This document shows, piece by piece, positions 16,204 to 25,397 of a DNA stretch of 64,000 nucleotides. The translations under genes and the position numbers were made by a program. The notes under the pieces were generated by a model. That model did not search any database. It worked only from the letters and a program-made list of their open reading frames with translations, and was not told where the DNA came from. Origin of the DNA: Klebsiella electrica. GTDB lineage: Bacteria > Pseudomonadota > Gammaproteobacteria > Enterobacterales > Enterobacteriaceae. The DNA is taken from NCBI RefSeq assembly GCF_006711645.1, contig NZ_CP041250.1:1-64000 (forward strand). Direction: 5' to 3'. Within the stretch, counting starts at the first letter, position 1, and every line of letters begins with the position of its first letter.

Positions 16204-18246
16204 TCAGTCGTATTCATTTTCAGCGTTAAAAAAGGGCTCGATGCGGATACGTGTATCATCGTGAGTGAGTTTCGGCGGCCTGATAAATCCACTATTTCCC
16301 AGCTGGACAGCTAGTTGCCACATGGCATCACTCCAGGGAATGCTACGATAACTCCTCTCTATGAGGAAAGCAGCATAATCCTGATGCCCGAACGTCAAGA
16401 GCATCTGTCTGATGAACTGGTGCGACACTTTGTCATTTTTAAGGCATTGCATCAGCAGTATCTGCTTCTGCCGGTCATCGGTTATTTTGGTGGAGAACCT
16501 GATCAGGGCTTGCTGGCTGAGAAGTGGTGCCTCAGAGAGCAGGGCTTCATCTTTTTCCCAGAGCCAGTTCAGGATACTGATACAGACTTCGTCTGCAATC
16601 TTATCGCCATTCAGAATTAAACGGGTAATGTCCCGATCAAACTCTTCATCAGCAAACAAAACAAGCTCGTAATTCTCACTTAATAATACAGGACGGGCAC
16701 AGATAAGCGCGTAAAGCAGTGGTGTCAGTTTATCACCGTCTTCGTGCAGTGCCTGATAAAGTTGTTCAAATACGGTGCTGGTTGGTGCCAGCCATTTCTG
16801 CTCCATCAGAACTGCAGCATTGTTAATCAGTAAGTTATCAGGTAATTGAATAAGAGATAGCCTGAATGTTTGAGTGACCACGACAAACGCTGCTTTACTG
16901 ATGATTGCTGACGATACCGTTTTTATAAGTAATTGTGAAAGCTGAACGTCGGTCAATGGCAATGTTTCATCTGGCAGTAATGAGTAATGAATGTTTAGCC
17001 ATTCACAAAAAGTATCGCCAGCAATAGATACACTATTATCAAGCAGGAATAACATATTATCCCATGTTGGGGTTATATGATTATAATGTGCCAGAAGTGA
17101 ATGCAGATTTTGCTCGTAATAAAGTTCTGTGGTTTCTGTATTCTCTTTGTTCAGGATAACCGAAACATCTTCTAGCATGAAGCTCATACTTTCTGTCAGG
17201 TACTTTGCATCCTCCCAGTCAACAAAAGTCGCATTAAGGAACTCAGGAATGATTTCATCCTCTTCAGAATGAATGAAAATATCACGGATAAATGATGATA
17301 TATTTTCATTCACATATTTTTCCAGTGCTGGAACGCAAAGCGACCTTATCGTTGATACCGGCCTCTTGCGGAAGATATCGCTGTTATTCTCTGACTCATG
17401 AGTAAGTGAGAAACAGAGGCTTTGCAGATTGAAGGCGGAATAGGACCACAATTTTTCCTGTGCTACCAAATGCAGCGTCTGCTGGCCAGATGGGCTCCGA
17501 ACCAAAGGAATGTTAGTCAGAAGACAGCCTGAATCCCGCAGATTTTCACAGAAATGCTGCGCACAATTATCTGGTAAGGACGCGACGAGATTAGATTGTA
17601 AATCAATGAGCCGCTGTAGCGCTTCCCGAGTTGCCTGAGATACGGTGCTCCAGGGCAAAGCCGATAAGGACAGTAATAACGGCAGTAGCGTTTGTTCAGC
17701 TTCGGTATCCCTCAGGCTACCAATCTGGTGGATCATACTGGACAAATGGCCATCTCCGTCGACCATCAACCTGATGTATTTCAGCTGCGTGGTGGTGTCC
17801 CAGCGAGGGAAGATCTCCTTGGCCAGCCTGATCATGCGCTGCTCGGCTCCGGCCTCTAACTGCATTTGCATGATAGTCTTCATGGAAATGTTATCATTAT
17901 ACAGAAGATGCCTGAGAAGCTGAGAATGCCATGCATTGTCATGCATCAGCATGCCTAGGTTACGCAATTTTACGACAGTGTTAGCAATATTACTGATAGG
18001 CATTTTTGCCGTTTCATCTGGGCTTCTTCCTGACGTCACCGCCCTGATAAAGTTATTGTCTTCCGTGCTCAGGCTGCCCGGCATAAATACAGAACGGTAG
18101 GCCATATAGTCAGTTGAAAGATAGCCGTGAGATAAAAGGAAAAAAATGAAATCAAGGTTGCTGGAATTATCAGCAGAGGTCACACCTTCGTGATGAACGG
18201 ATATGTCACTGCCTGCAAACCGTTTTTCGAAGCCTACTCTCCCCAT
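16204..18246 (-). CDS. C-terminal part of a frameshifted YobI/KAP-type NTPase
   Basis: A 680-residue helical frame without its own P-loop. Between the stop of the upstream NTPase frame (18321) and this ATG, the reading frame of this ORF stays open back to the A8 tract at 18345-18352, giving in-frame residues such as TNGEIFRLEETIKK. It therefore continues the NTPase in the -1 frame. Joined, the two parts encode 1276 residues, near the size I recall for B. subtilis YobI. The ATG at 18246 has only a weak ribosome site. I infer one ancestral gene, now broken or read by frameshifting. Confidence 0.6.
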   Translation of the reverse strand: MGRVGFEKRFAGSDISVHHEGVTSADNSSNLDFIFFLLSHGYLSTDYMAYRSVFMPGSLSTEDNNFIRAVTSGRSPDETAKMPISNIANTVVKLRNLGMLMHDNAWHSQLLRHLLYNDNISMKTIMQMQLEAGAEQRMIRLAKEIFPRWDTTTQLKYIRLMVDGDGHLSSMIHQIGSLRDTEAEQTLLPLLLSLSALPWSTVSQATREALQRLIDLQSNLVASLPDNCAQHFCENLRDSGCLLTNIPLVRSPSGQQTLHLVAQEKLWSYSAFNLQSLCFSLTHESENNSDIFRKRPVSTIRSLCVPALEKYVNENISSFIRDIFIHSEEDEIIPEFLNATFVDWEDAKYLTESMSFMLEDVSVILNKENTETTELYYEQNLHSLLAHYNHITPTWDNMLFLLDNSVSIAGDTFCEWLNIHYSLLPDETLPLTDVQLSQLLIKTVSSAIISKAAFVVVTQTFRLSLIQLPDNLLINNAAVLMEQKWLAPTSTVFEQLYQALHEDGDKLTPLLYALICARPVLLSENYELVLFADEEFDRDITRLILNGDKIADEVCISILNWLWEKDEALLSEAPLLSQQALIRFSTKITDDRQKQILLMQCLKNDKVSHQFIRQMLLTFGHQDYAAFLIERSYRSIPWSDAMWQLAVQLGNSGFIRPPKLTHDDTRIRIEPFFNAENEYD

Positions 18247-18320
18247 ATTTTTGATAAAAAAAGCAAGATCATATGAGAATGTATTCTGAATATCATATTT
18301 AATTTTCTTGATAGTTTCCT

Positions 18321-20033
18321 CTAAACGAAAAATCTCTCCATTTGTTTTTTTTGAATAAAGGCATATCTTTCTTGATACTCTTCTTTTAGCATATTGGCAA
18401 CTGTTTTATTTATTGTGGCAATAGCAAAATTATATATTCGTGGTTTAATGGTCACATTACCATTGAGCAAAGAAAGAAATGAAGATTCATTACCAATAAC
18501 ATCTTCAATATTGTATTGTGATCCAATATCAGTTACAAAGTGCAACATGGGTCCTGTTTCTTCACTAATATAAGGGCGCAGAATCTCACTCCTTAATCCG
18601 TGTTCATTGACCATTCGTTCATTCTGAAGTTGTGTTAGCTCAGATAGATACTCCTCTAATTGAATATTCATTTCGTCGCAAAACTCAGTTCTTAAATTAC
18701 CCGATGTATACTCGGAAACAATGCCAAAAAGCAGCCCTTTTTTCTGGTCTATCCTGTGATAATCTTCCGCGCAAAGATTTTTATAAGCGATAAGGGAAAT
18801 AAGCCGCTTTAGATCCTCTCCATTACTCACAATATTCCGGTAAAGACGAAATTCGTTCGCAATGTTATGCATCACCCGCATATCAGGAATAAACAGAGCC
18901 AGTCTGGCAAGGCAATCTTTGAACCCACTCTGACTCAGTTCATCGGGTGTAAATTTGCCAAAAAAATGTTCGGAAGCATTCTCACTGTCCATCACCGGAA
19001 TCACCGGCATGACGAAATCAAAAAATTTTGTCCGCGATTCTGGCGTGCTGAACAGATTATCTCTTACAGCGTAGATAAATCTGACCGGTTTGTCTGAGGG
19101 AAGAGAGTTATTGATAAGCTGATTAATTTCACGGAGTTTGATGAAGATGGCCCCATCATTATGACGGTCAAGATCCTCAAATATAACCACATTGTATTGA
19201 GTCTGTTCGAAAAAGTAGACGATTTCATCAATGTATACATTAAGAAGAGAGGGGGCTGCAGGGCGTGTTGAAATCGCTCCTTTCAGAACGTCCACCTTGT
19301 CAATGCTGACGCGCCGATCAAACACCCCTGTATGGTGCAGTTTCTTCAGTACAAGAAATAAGGCAGTAAAAAGAAATATCCCTGCGCCGCTAGCCCTTCC
19401 CAGTACAGGCAAAGCCAGGAGAAACCGACTCAACTCTGGCGGCATGGAAAGCTTCGTGCAGATGTAATCAGGGAAAAGAAAAAGTAGGCCGGTGACCGTC
19501 AAAGCCAGTATGAATAACAAATTGGCGGCCATCATGGCTATCTGGCACGTGCTTACATCAGAAATGCGCTCCAGACGGGAATACGGCAAGACGCTTTTTT
19601 TCTCTTTGTAGAGCAGCTGTTGCAGGATGCTGTACTCGATTGTTTTCTCTTCAGCTTTGGTCGGTTTTTTATCGTGACCATCACTGTCAGGTTTGCTCTC
19701 ACCCACATAAGCATCTCCGGGGGATGCGCGCTGCATTTCAAAGTCGGCAAGAGATACGGTCATCACCCGATAATCATTATCCTCAGACTTTTCCCATGTC
19801 AGTAATACCGAACTTTTACCTGCCCCGTATGGGCCTGTTACCGCAATATTTCTGATATCCGGGCGAGAACAGGCAAAATTCAATGCTTCAATATAGCTTT
19901 GCGCTTTTTCATCATCAATGACTGAGGGAGTCAGAGGTTCATAAGCGATATGTATCTGTTCTTCCTGAGCATTGTCAGTACCGGGTTCCGGTATTAGAAC
20001 TTCCGTTAGTAATGTTCCTCTCATGTTGTTCAC
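18321..20033 (-). CDS. KAP/YobI-family P-loop NTPase, N-terminal part
   Basis: The N-terminal 570 residues of a membrane-associated P-loop NTPase. Walker A GPYGAGKSS is at residues 67-75 and a Walker B-like strand VVIFEDLDRH lies near residue 280. Two hydrophobic segments at about 166-190 and 205-230 sit between them, the arrangement typical of KAP NTPases (named for Kidins220/ARMS and the F-plasmid phage-exclusion protein PifA). YobI-type members are about 1200 residues long, so this is half a protein; the rest follows in another frame. By analogy with PifA it may act against phage. The C-terminal 12 residues here are likely out of frame. Confidence 0.65.
   Translation of the reverse strand: MNNMRGTLLTEVLIPEPGTDNAQEEQIHIAYEPLTPSVIDDEKAQSYIEALNFACSRPDIRNIAVTGPYGAGKSSVLLTWEKSEDNDYRVMTVSLADFEMQRASPGDAYVGESKPDSDGHDKKPTKAEEKTIEYSILQQLLYKEKKSVLPYSRLERISDVSTCQIAMMAANLLFILALTVTGLLFLFPDYICTKLSMPPELSRFLLALPVLGRASGAGIFLFTALFLVLKKLHHTGVFDRRVSIDKVDVLKGAISTRPAAPSLLNVYIDEIVYFFEQTQYNVVIFEDLDRHNDGAIFIKLREINQLINNSLPSDKPVRFIYAVRDNLFSTPESRTKFFDFVMPVIPVMDSENASEHFFGKFTPDELSQSGFKDCLARLALFIPDMRVMHNIANEFRLYRNIVSNGEDLKRLISLIAYKNLCAEDYHRIDQKKGLLFGIVSEYTSGNLRTEFCDEMNIQLEEYLSELTQLQNERMVNEHGLRSEILRPYISEETGPMLHFVTDIGSQYNIEDVIGNESSFLSLLNGNVTIKPRIYNFAIATINKTVANMLKEEYQERYAFIQKKQMERFFV
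18345..18352 (-). other. A8 tract at the YobI-type frame junction
   Basis: The minus strand reads eight A between TTC and C. Reading one A twice, or restoring a ninth A, joins the upstream and downstream frames with no stop in between. It could be a programmed slip site, a phase-variable tract, a real deletion or a sequencing error. Confidence 0.65.
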
Positions 20034-20341
20034 CCAACATTGTTTGTTTAAAAGATATTATATCGCCTGAAAACAGAAATCATAATAAAGGTAGGGGATA
20101 CAGAAGGAGTCTTTCTCAGCATACTAGGATGAAGAGATCCGACTTAGCATCTTTTCTGATCTACGCGGAGGGAAACGCGCAAAGGATATGATAATCAAAC
20201 CACATACATAAAATCATACTGAATGTGATAGTTAGCATTAAACACATAATAATATCTGATATGATGTTTGAATTATTAGTAAGAAATCATACATGATATG
20301 ATTTTCTACTTAACCGGACATTATCAGACGGGGCGGGCAGG
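20034..20341. other. Regulatory gap upstream of the YobI-type gene, with inverted repeat
   Basis: About 308 bp between divergent genes. It is AT-rich and has several ATCAT/ATGAT motifs. AAATCATA (20284-20291) and TATGATTT (20297-20304) form an inverted repeat around five bases, and related half-sites occur near 20211, 20226 and 20256. Probable divergent promoter region with operator-like sites. Confidence 0.35.
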
Positions 20342-20590
20342 ATGGATGACGAAATGATGTTTTCGCTCAGCTATGAGCAGATGACGCAGATGGCAGAGGA
20401 GGAAATAAAGCAATGCGATTTTCGCAGGGATGGCACCCATTATGTCTGGGAAGTGAACAAGGCTCATGACATCCTCCGCTTCTGGTATCTCCTGGCGCTG
20501 CGCGGACACACGGGCCTGGCCACCACGCGGGTCGAAGCAGACTATAAACGGTTAAAAACGCTCATTTCTCAGAGGAACGAGGGACAATGA
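20342..20590 (+). CDS. Uncharacterised 82-residue protein
   Basis: Small acidic, mostly helical protein (SYEQMTQMAEEEIKQCDF...). A weak GCAGGA ribosome site precedes the ATG, and the stop overlaps the next start (ATGA), indicating co-translation with the following gene. I do not recognise a family. Confidence 0.5.
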   Translation: MDDEMMFSLSYEQMTQMAEEEIKQCDFRRDGTHYVWEVNKAHDILRFWYLLALRGHTGLATTRVEADYKRLKTLISQRNEGQ

Positions 20591-21159
20591 CGCGGGAAAA
20601 ATCCCGACGTCCGTCGCCGCTGCAGCGGCGGGTGCTGATTGTGCTGGCCGCCCTCGGTGCGAAACGTCCGGGGCCGGTTGCGACGCGGGATATTGAGCGG
20701 GTGCTGGAGCAGGGCGGGGACGCCCCGGTGTACGGGCCGAACCTGCGCGCCTCCTGCCGGCGCATGGAAGCCGCGGGCTGGCTGCGCACCCTGCGCGCCC
20801 CGAACCTGCAGCTGGCCGTCGAGCTGACGCAGGCCGGTCGCGGCATTGCAGAACCGCTCTACCAGGAAGCACGCGAGGCTGAAAAGGCACGACAACGACT
20901 GACCGACGTCCGGCGTCTGCCGTTACGCCAGACGACTGCCGGTGACGCAGTGGAGCTGCAGCTGGATGACGGCCATTACACCATCAGGGAAGCGGCCTAC
21001 GTGATCCGTCTGGACGGTACCACCTGCCTGCAGCTGACGGATGCCGGTGGCATACGCCGGATAAAAGAGGGCGATCCCCTGCAGGTGGCCAGCTGGTATC
21101 AGGCCTGTTTTGATGCAGGCCTGCCGGTCACCGTCCAGGTGAATGAGAGCCGGGACTGA
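20587..21159 (+). CDS. Winged-helix-like protein of unknown function
   Basis: A 190-residue protein with GAGGG upstream. Residues about 10-80 (LQRRVLIVLAALGAK... ATRDIERVL... LRASCRRMEAAGWL) have the pattern of a winged helix-turn-helix, with a following LTQAGRGIAEPLY segment like the third helix and wing. The C-terminal half is a small beta-rich domain. It overlaps the upstream 82-residue gene by 4 bases. Likely a DNA-binding accessory protein; family unknown to me. Confidence 0.55.
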   Translation: MTREKSRRPSPLQRRVLIVLAALGAKRPGPVATRDIERVLEQGGDAPVYGPNLRASCRRMEAAGWLRTLRAPNLQLAVELTQAGRGIAEPLYQEAREAEKARQRLTDVRRLPLRQTTAGDAVELQLDDGHYTIREAAYVIRLDGTTCLQLTDAGGIRRIKEGDPLQVASWYQACFDAGLPVTVQVNESRD

Positions 21160-21189
21160 TCGCCACCACACAAGGAATATGAGCATAAA

Positions 21190-21684
21190 ATGAAAGTCAC
21201 TGAACCCGGGCTGAATAAGCTGATCGATAACCTGAACACCCTGATTTGCGAGGACAGCCTGCTCACGCGCCAGGAGCGTGAAACGCTGGTACTGGCCGTC
21301 GCCGCCATCGGCGCCATGAAAGCGCGCGTCGGCTTGAAAAAAGTCGATGCGCCGACCGTTGCCAGACGGGAAAAAAGGGAGAAAAAAGACCGCCAGTCTG
21401 ATCCGCGTTTTCCGCGAGCCGGTCATCCCTGGCAGGAAGACGAAAAAACCTTACTGAGTGATGCGCTCGATTCGGTACCGGACGAAGAAATTGGCAGGCA
21501 TCTTTTCTGGCTTTCCGAGAAACTGGGCAGAACGCCTTTCAGTGTTGCTTTCCAGATCGCGGCAATCAGGGAGCTGCAGGACGGCTGGGAGGAGCAGTTC
21601 AGGGAGATTTCGGATAACATTCGCTTGTCCGGTCTGAGCATCAGTGATTATCTGAAGCAGAACGGCACGGACCTGAACGCCTGA
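21190..21684 (+). CDS. Uncharacterised 164-residue protein with Myb/SANT-like segment
   Basis: The C-terminal half contains HPWQEDEKTLLSDAL, then LGRTPFSVAFQIAAI, resembling a SANT/Myb-type helical unit with conserved tryptophan and a recognition-helix-like end. The N-terminal half is helical with a basic linker rich in Lys/Arg. An out-of-frame ATG lies closer to the AAGGAA site, so translation may be weak. It follows the winged-helix gene by 30 bp in the same direction and may act with it. Confidence 0.5.
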   Translation: MKVTEPGLNKLIDNLNTLICEDSLLTRQERETLVLAVAAIGAMKARVGLKKVDAPTVARREKREKKDRQSDPRFPRAGHPWQEDEKTLLSDALDSVPDEEIGRHLFWLSEKLGRTPFSVAFQIAAIRELQDGWEEQFREISDNIRLSGLSISDYLKQNGTDLNA

Positions 21685-21727
21685 ATGCCATTTTCGTTAC
21701 AGACAAATTATATAACAGAGGGCAGTG

Positions 21728-22027
21728 ATGAAAACAGCGGTATGGGTAGTGGTGTATTTCGTGCTGTTGTTGCTGAGACATCTGTTCGGCGGCTACCGCC
21801 ATCTCATGACGCTGCACGACTCAGTTGCCCACTCAAGCGTCGCGATAGCTTTCGCTAATCGCATGTACTGGTGCAATATTTGCCGCTACCAGCGACTGCG
21901 ATCAGGAAAGTCTTTTTCATTGAGTTTGTTCTTTTATGTGAATTGTTCGCACATCACTCCCCGCATACACTTTGCAGGTATGACGGTTTGGCCGTGGTTC
22001 CGATTCTGCAATGCCGCCGTTGGCTAA
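21728..22027 (+). CDS. Possible small membrane protein (doubtful)
   Basis: A 99-residue frame starting MKTAVWVVVYFVLLLL, one hydrophobic N-terminal helix, with a good GAGGGCAG ribosome site. Its downstream half overlaps a more convincing secreted-protein gene on the other strand, and the sequence after residue 50 looks non-coding. Only the N-terminal region is plausible. Confidence 0.25.
   Translation: MKTAVWVVVYFVLLLLRHLFGGYRHLMTLHDSVAHSSVAIAFANRMYWCNICRYQRLRSGKSFSLSLFFYVNCSHITPRIHFAGMTVWPWFRFCNAAVG
21858..21920 (-). pseudogene. Remnant of a second signal-peptide gene
   Basis: Just after the secreted-protein gene, overlapping its stop (ATGA), a frame begins MKKTFLIAVAG, nearly the same as the neighbour's MKKTLLIAAIV signal peptide, but it ends after 20 codons. 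It looks like the decayed start of a tandem paralogue. Confidence 0.4.
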
Positions 22028-22225
22028 ATTAAAATCCATATGCCCGGATACGGACGCGTTTAGCGTAGCGGGGGAGCCGTCAACCGAGAGGATCATGCAA
22101 TCCGCATCTATTTCTACGGTGTGCTCGCCAATTTTGTACAGTCGACCAGCGGGCTGGCCATCGTCGGCCATTGCGAACGTAATACCTGCCGCCACTATGG
22201 CGGCTATCAGTAAAGTCTTTTTCAT
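21917..22225 (-). CDS. Small secreted protein with signal peptide
   Basis: A 102-residue protein starting at ATG 22225: MKKTLLIAAIVAAGITFAMA is a typical Sec signal peptide, probably cleaved after AMA, leaving about 82 residues. The mature part has two cysteines (DCMIL and HTCKVY) that could pair in the periplasm. I do not recognise the family. A short truncated paralogue follows directly. The ribosome site is weak; the open frame extends 14 codons further upstream. Confidence 0.55.
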   Translation of the reverse strand: MKKTLLIAAIVAAGITFAMADDGQPAGRLYKIGEHTVEIDADCMILSVDGSPATLNASVSGHMDFNLANGGIAESEPRPNRHTCKVYAGSDVRTIHIKEQTQ

Positions 22226-22718
22226 AATCTTGCCATTAGCACAAAGGAAATTGTTAATGATGGTCAATTATTGACCTTGACGTACAATAATTTTCGATAT
22301 CCAAACTAACCCCCTATAGTGTGACATGCAAGATAGCTGCTCTCCAGGACATGCCAAATGAGTGGAAAGATCAGTACCGTAAGGGAGAGCGACGGAGGAC
22401 TTTACTTTTGCTGCGGGATAAGCGTCCAGCGGATGGTTTCCATCAGAAGTTGATAGTGCACAGACGGGCTTTTATCCAGCCGCAAACCCTTCTCCCAGCA
22501 TTCATCCGAAAATTTTTCCGCTTCATTACCGTTACGCTCTATAGGCAGTGGAAAAAAGAGCGCGTATGGTATCTGGACACACTATAGCACCCTCGCGGAT
22601 CAATGATGGAGTCGCATAAACAGGAACTATTGTTTTTTACAGATGATAAAAATATTCAAATCTGGCATGAACCAGGCATCAACAACCTGAAATTAATACT
22701 GAATAGGGAACAGGGATT
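22226..22718. other. Intergenic region, no gene supported
   Basis: About 490 bp. A short frame on the plus strand at 22321-22587 lacks a ribosome site and codon pattern, so I do not count it. Bases 22281-22320 share about 28 of 39 positions with 30562-30600 (GTACAATAA, TCCAAACT and ACCCC in the same order), perhaps a common promoter or element relic. Confidence 0.35.
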
Positions 22719-23267
22719 ATGAGTTTTTTTCTTAAATCATTAGCCGCAGGTGTTTTTACGATAGCCAGCTTCAGTGTTGGGGCTACAACTGCTCCTGTTT
22801 TAGACACAACGCCACAGATGGCCTATGAGGATATCTCTCGCTCCTTAACTGAATTGCAGCCGATTACGTTTCAGTCTGGAGTGGAAAAATATAAAATATT
22901 AGTTTTTGTAGATAATCAATGTGTTTATTGCAGCTATGTTGTAAAAAACATCAAGAAATACACTGATGCAGGGTTGACTATGTCATTTCTGACGGTGGTT
23001 CCATCATCCATCAAAGACTCAGTCATTGAAGATATGGGACGAGTATGGTGTGCATCAGATCGTCAGAAAAGTTTTCAAAATGCGATGGCCGGTTTTTTGC
23101 CAGACAATGATAGCTCAGAAAAATGTAAAAATCTGGTGATTAAACAATCTGAACTTGCTGATAGACTGGGCGTTACAGTAACTCCTGCTATGGTAGTGCT
23201 GGGGCCGTCTGTGCATACTTTCCTGGGTAGTGTTTCTCCAGATAAAATTCTCTCTGAACTCCAGTAA
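22719..23267 (+). CDS. Periplasmic DsbC/TrbB-like thioredoxin-fold protein
   Basis: A 182-residue protein with an N-terminal signal peptide (to about residue 22, SVGATTA). The active-site motif CVYC follows the strand KILVFVDNQ, and TVTPAMVV supplies the cis-proline loop, so the thioredoxin fold and redox centre are complete. Two further cysteines (WCAS and EKCKNL) may form a structural bond. It would form or rearrange disulfides in periplasmic proteins. A GGGATT ribosome site is adjacent. It is 46 bp upstream of a lipoprotein gene in the same direction and may serve that lipoprotein or pilus proteins. Confidence 0.8.
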   Translation: MSFFLKSLAAGVFTIASFSVGATTAPVLDTTPQMAYEDISRSLTELQPITFQSGVEKYKILVFVDNQCVYCSYVVKNIKKYTDAGLTMSFLTVVPSSIKDSVIEDMGRVWCASDRQKSFQNAMAGFLPDNDSSEKCKNLVIKQSELADRLGVTVTPAMVVLGPSVHTFLGSVSPDKILSELQ

Positions 23268-23462
23268 AAGGACTAAGCGAATGGTTACCTGGAGATGAAA
23301 ACTGGAGTTTCACATGAATTTAAGAGCGTTCTCAGCCCCCATACTCACCCTGGTGCTACTTATAACAGCCTGTTCAAACCATACTCAAAAAACAAACGTC
23401 AGGGTAATGCCCGGCAACGATAAATGTAAGCGTGCAGCGAGAACCGTATTGACGGGGATGTG

Positions 23463-25001
23463 TTATTCAGTTGGCAGTGCTACGCGCCAGGGGAGTAGTT
23501 CGCTGACCCGGTTTATCGGCCAGTCAGCAATGACGTCAAGGACATAACGGAGGTAGCTTTCTGGCTCCACTCCGTTCAGTTTGCATGTCCCGATCAGGCT
23601 GTACAGCAGCGCTCCCCGCTCTCCTCCATGATCCGAACCGAAGAACAGGTAGTTTTTGCGGCCCAGGCTGACCATCCGTAGCGCATTCTCAGCTATGTTG
23701 TTATCTGCCTCGGCCCAGCCGTCGTCAGTATAGTAAGCCAGCGCCGGCCACTGGTTCAGTACGTACGTGAACGCTTTCGCCAGTTCTGAGTGTCGCGACA
23801 GCGTTTTCACCTTTTCACGCAGCCAGCTTTCCAGGGATTTCAGCCGCGGTTTAGCTTTTTGCTGACGTTCTGCAAGGCGTCGCTTCGCCGGCATCCCCCT
23901 TATTTCCGCCTCGATGGCATATAACTCACCGATCCGTTTCAGGGCTTCCTCCGTCAGCGCTGACGGGGTGCGAACGTGCACATCGTGGATCTTGCGGCGG
24001 GCATGAGCCCAGCAGGCAGCTTCCGTTATCTGTCCATTGCGGTACAGTTCGTTGAACCCGGCGTACGCATCCGCCTGCAGAACACCGCTGAAGCCAGCGA
24101 GATGGCTCTGCGGGTGGATACCTTTTCTGTCCGGGCTGTAAGCGAACCACACTGCCGGCGCCAGCTCTGACCCGGCGTTACGGTCGTCACGAACGTACGT
24201 CCACAACCGCCCGGTCTTCGTTTTCTTATTACCTGGCAACAGCACCGGGACAGGCGTGTCATCAGCATGGAGCTTACCGTCAGTCAGCACATAGTCCTGA
24301 AGCGCCCCTTCCAGCGGTGACAGTAGCCGGCAACACGCATCCACCCAGCCCGACAGCAGTGAGCGGCTCAGCTCCACACCCTGGCGGCCGTATATTTCAG
24401 ACTGGCGGTACAGCGGGGTGTGCTCTGCATACTTTGAACTCAGCACGCGGGCCAGCAGCCCCGGTCCTGCGATACCCCGCTCGATGGGCCGTGAAGGCGC
24501 GGGGGCCTGCACGATGGCATCGCACTGAGTACAGGCATGCTTTTCACGTACTGTCCGGATAACCCGGAAAGCGCTGCGCATCAGCTCCAGCTGTTCGGCG
24601 GCATCTTCACCCAGGTAACTCAGCGCACCACCACATTCCGGGCAGCATGACGCTGCCGGCAGCAGCCGTTTTTCGTCACGGGGAAGTGATTCAGGGAACG
24701 GTTTGCGGGTACGGGTCTGCCGCAGCGGGCGCTGCACGGCCGGGTCATCCACCCGGCCGGTAAGGGTATCGCTTTCTTTCTGCAACTGCTTAAGGTCGGC
24801 TTCCATCTGCGCGATACGGCGGGAGACTTTTTCGGAGCGGCTGCCGAAGTTCATCCGGCGCAGCTTATCCAGTTGCGCCTGCAGGTGATCTATTTCGCGT
24901 TCACGCTCGTTCAGCTTTTCCAGAAGGGCACGGTTCAGCGCCTCCTGTTCGGCAAGGAGACGTTTCAGTTCATCGATATCGTCAGGAAGTAAGCTGTTCA
25001 T
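23463..25001 (-). CDS. tnpC: IS66-family transposase TnpC
   Basis: A 512-residue transposase. It has an N-terminal leucine-rich coiled coil (LNEREREIDHLQAQLDKL), a zinc-finger-like CCPECGG...CTQCD region, and the catalytic core with LHADDTPVPV, QADAYAGFNE and EADNNIAENALR as Asp/Asp/Glu sites. It looks complete and is the enzyme of the IS66 element. Confidence 0.92.
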   Translation of the reverse strand: MNSLLPDDIDELKRLLAEQEALNRALLEKLNEREREIDHLQAQLDKLRRMNFGSRSEKVSRRIAQMEADLKQLQKESDTLTGRVDDPAVQRPLRQTRTRKPFPESLPRDEKRLLPAASCCPECGGALSYLGEDAAEQLELMRSAFRVIRTVREKHACTQCDAIVQAPAPSRPIERGIAGPGLLARVLSSKYAEHTPLYRQSEIYGRQGVELSRSLLSGWVDACCRLLSPLEGALQDYVLTDGKLHADDTPVPVLLPGNKKTKTGRLWTYVRDDRNAGSELAPAVWFAYSPDRKGIHPQSHLAGFSGVLQADAYAGFNELYRNGQITEAACWAHARRKIHDVHVRTPSALTEEALKRIGELYAIEAEIRGMPAKRRLAERQQKAKPRLKSLESWLREKVKTLSRHSELAKAFTYVLNQWPALAYYTDDGWAEADNNIAENALRMVSLGRKNYLFFGSDHGGERGALLYSLIGTCKLNGVEPESYLRYVLDVIADWPINRVSELLPWRVALPTE

Positions 25002-25049
25002 ACCGGGTATATTACCAGGCTCATTCAGCGTCGACCAGGATAAAGAGGC

Positions 25050-25397
25050 CTACAACATAGTCAGTGACGTAAGCAGTCTTTTAGGCTGCCGCCAGTCGAT
25101 ACCTTCAAGGAGCATCGCCAGCTGTGCCGGTGTGAGGAACACTTTGCCATCCCGGGCTGACGGCCAGGCGAAGCGGCCGCGCTCCAGCCGTTTGGTCAGC
25201 AGACACAGTCCATCGCCGGTAGACCAGAGGAGCTTTACCTGACTGCCATTACGCCCACGGAAGATAAAAACGTGACCTGACATCGGATCGTCTTTCAGCG
25301 TCGTCTGCACCTTTGCCGCCAGGCCGTTGAAGCCGTTTCTCATATCGGTGATGCCAGCGACCAGCCAGATCTTTGTCCCTGATGGTAATGGGATCAA
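25050..25397 (-). CDS. tnpB: IS66 accessory protein TnpB
   Basis: A 115-residue protein of the IS66 Orf2 family, recognised by TDMRNGFNGLAAKV and FIFRGRNGSQVKLLWSTGDGLCL. It is required for transposition in IS66 elements. Its start overlaps the tnpA stop. Confidence 0.92.
   Translation of the reverse strand: MIPLPSGTKIWLVAGITDMRNGFNGLAAKVQTTLKDDPMSGHVFIFRGRNGSQVKLLWSTGDGLCLLTKRLERGRFAWPSARDGKVFLTPAQLAMLLEGIDWRQPKRLLTSLTML

Noticed and set aside
22321..22587. Short plus-strand frame
   Set aside because: No ribosome site, no domain and irregular composition.
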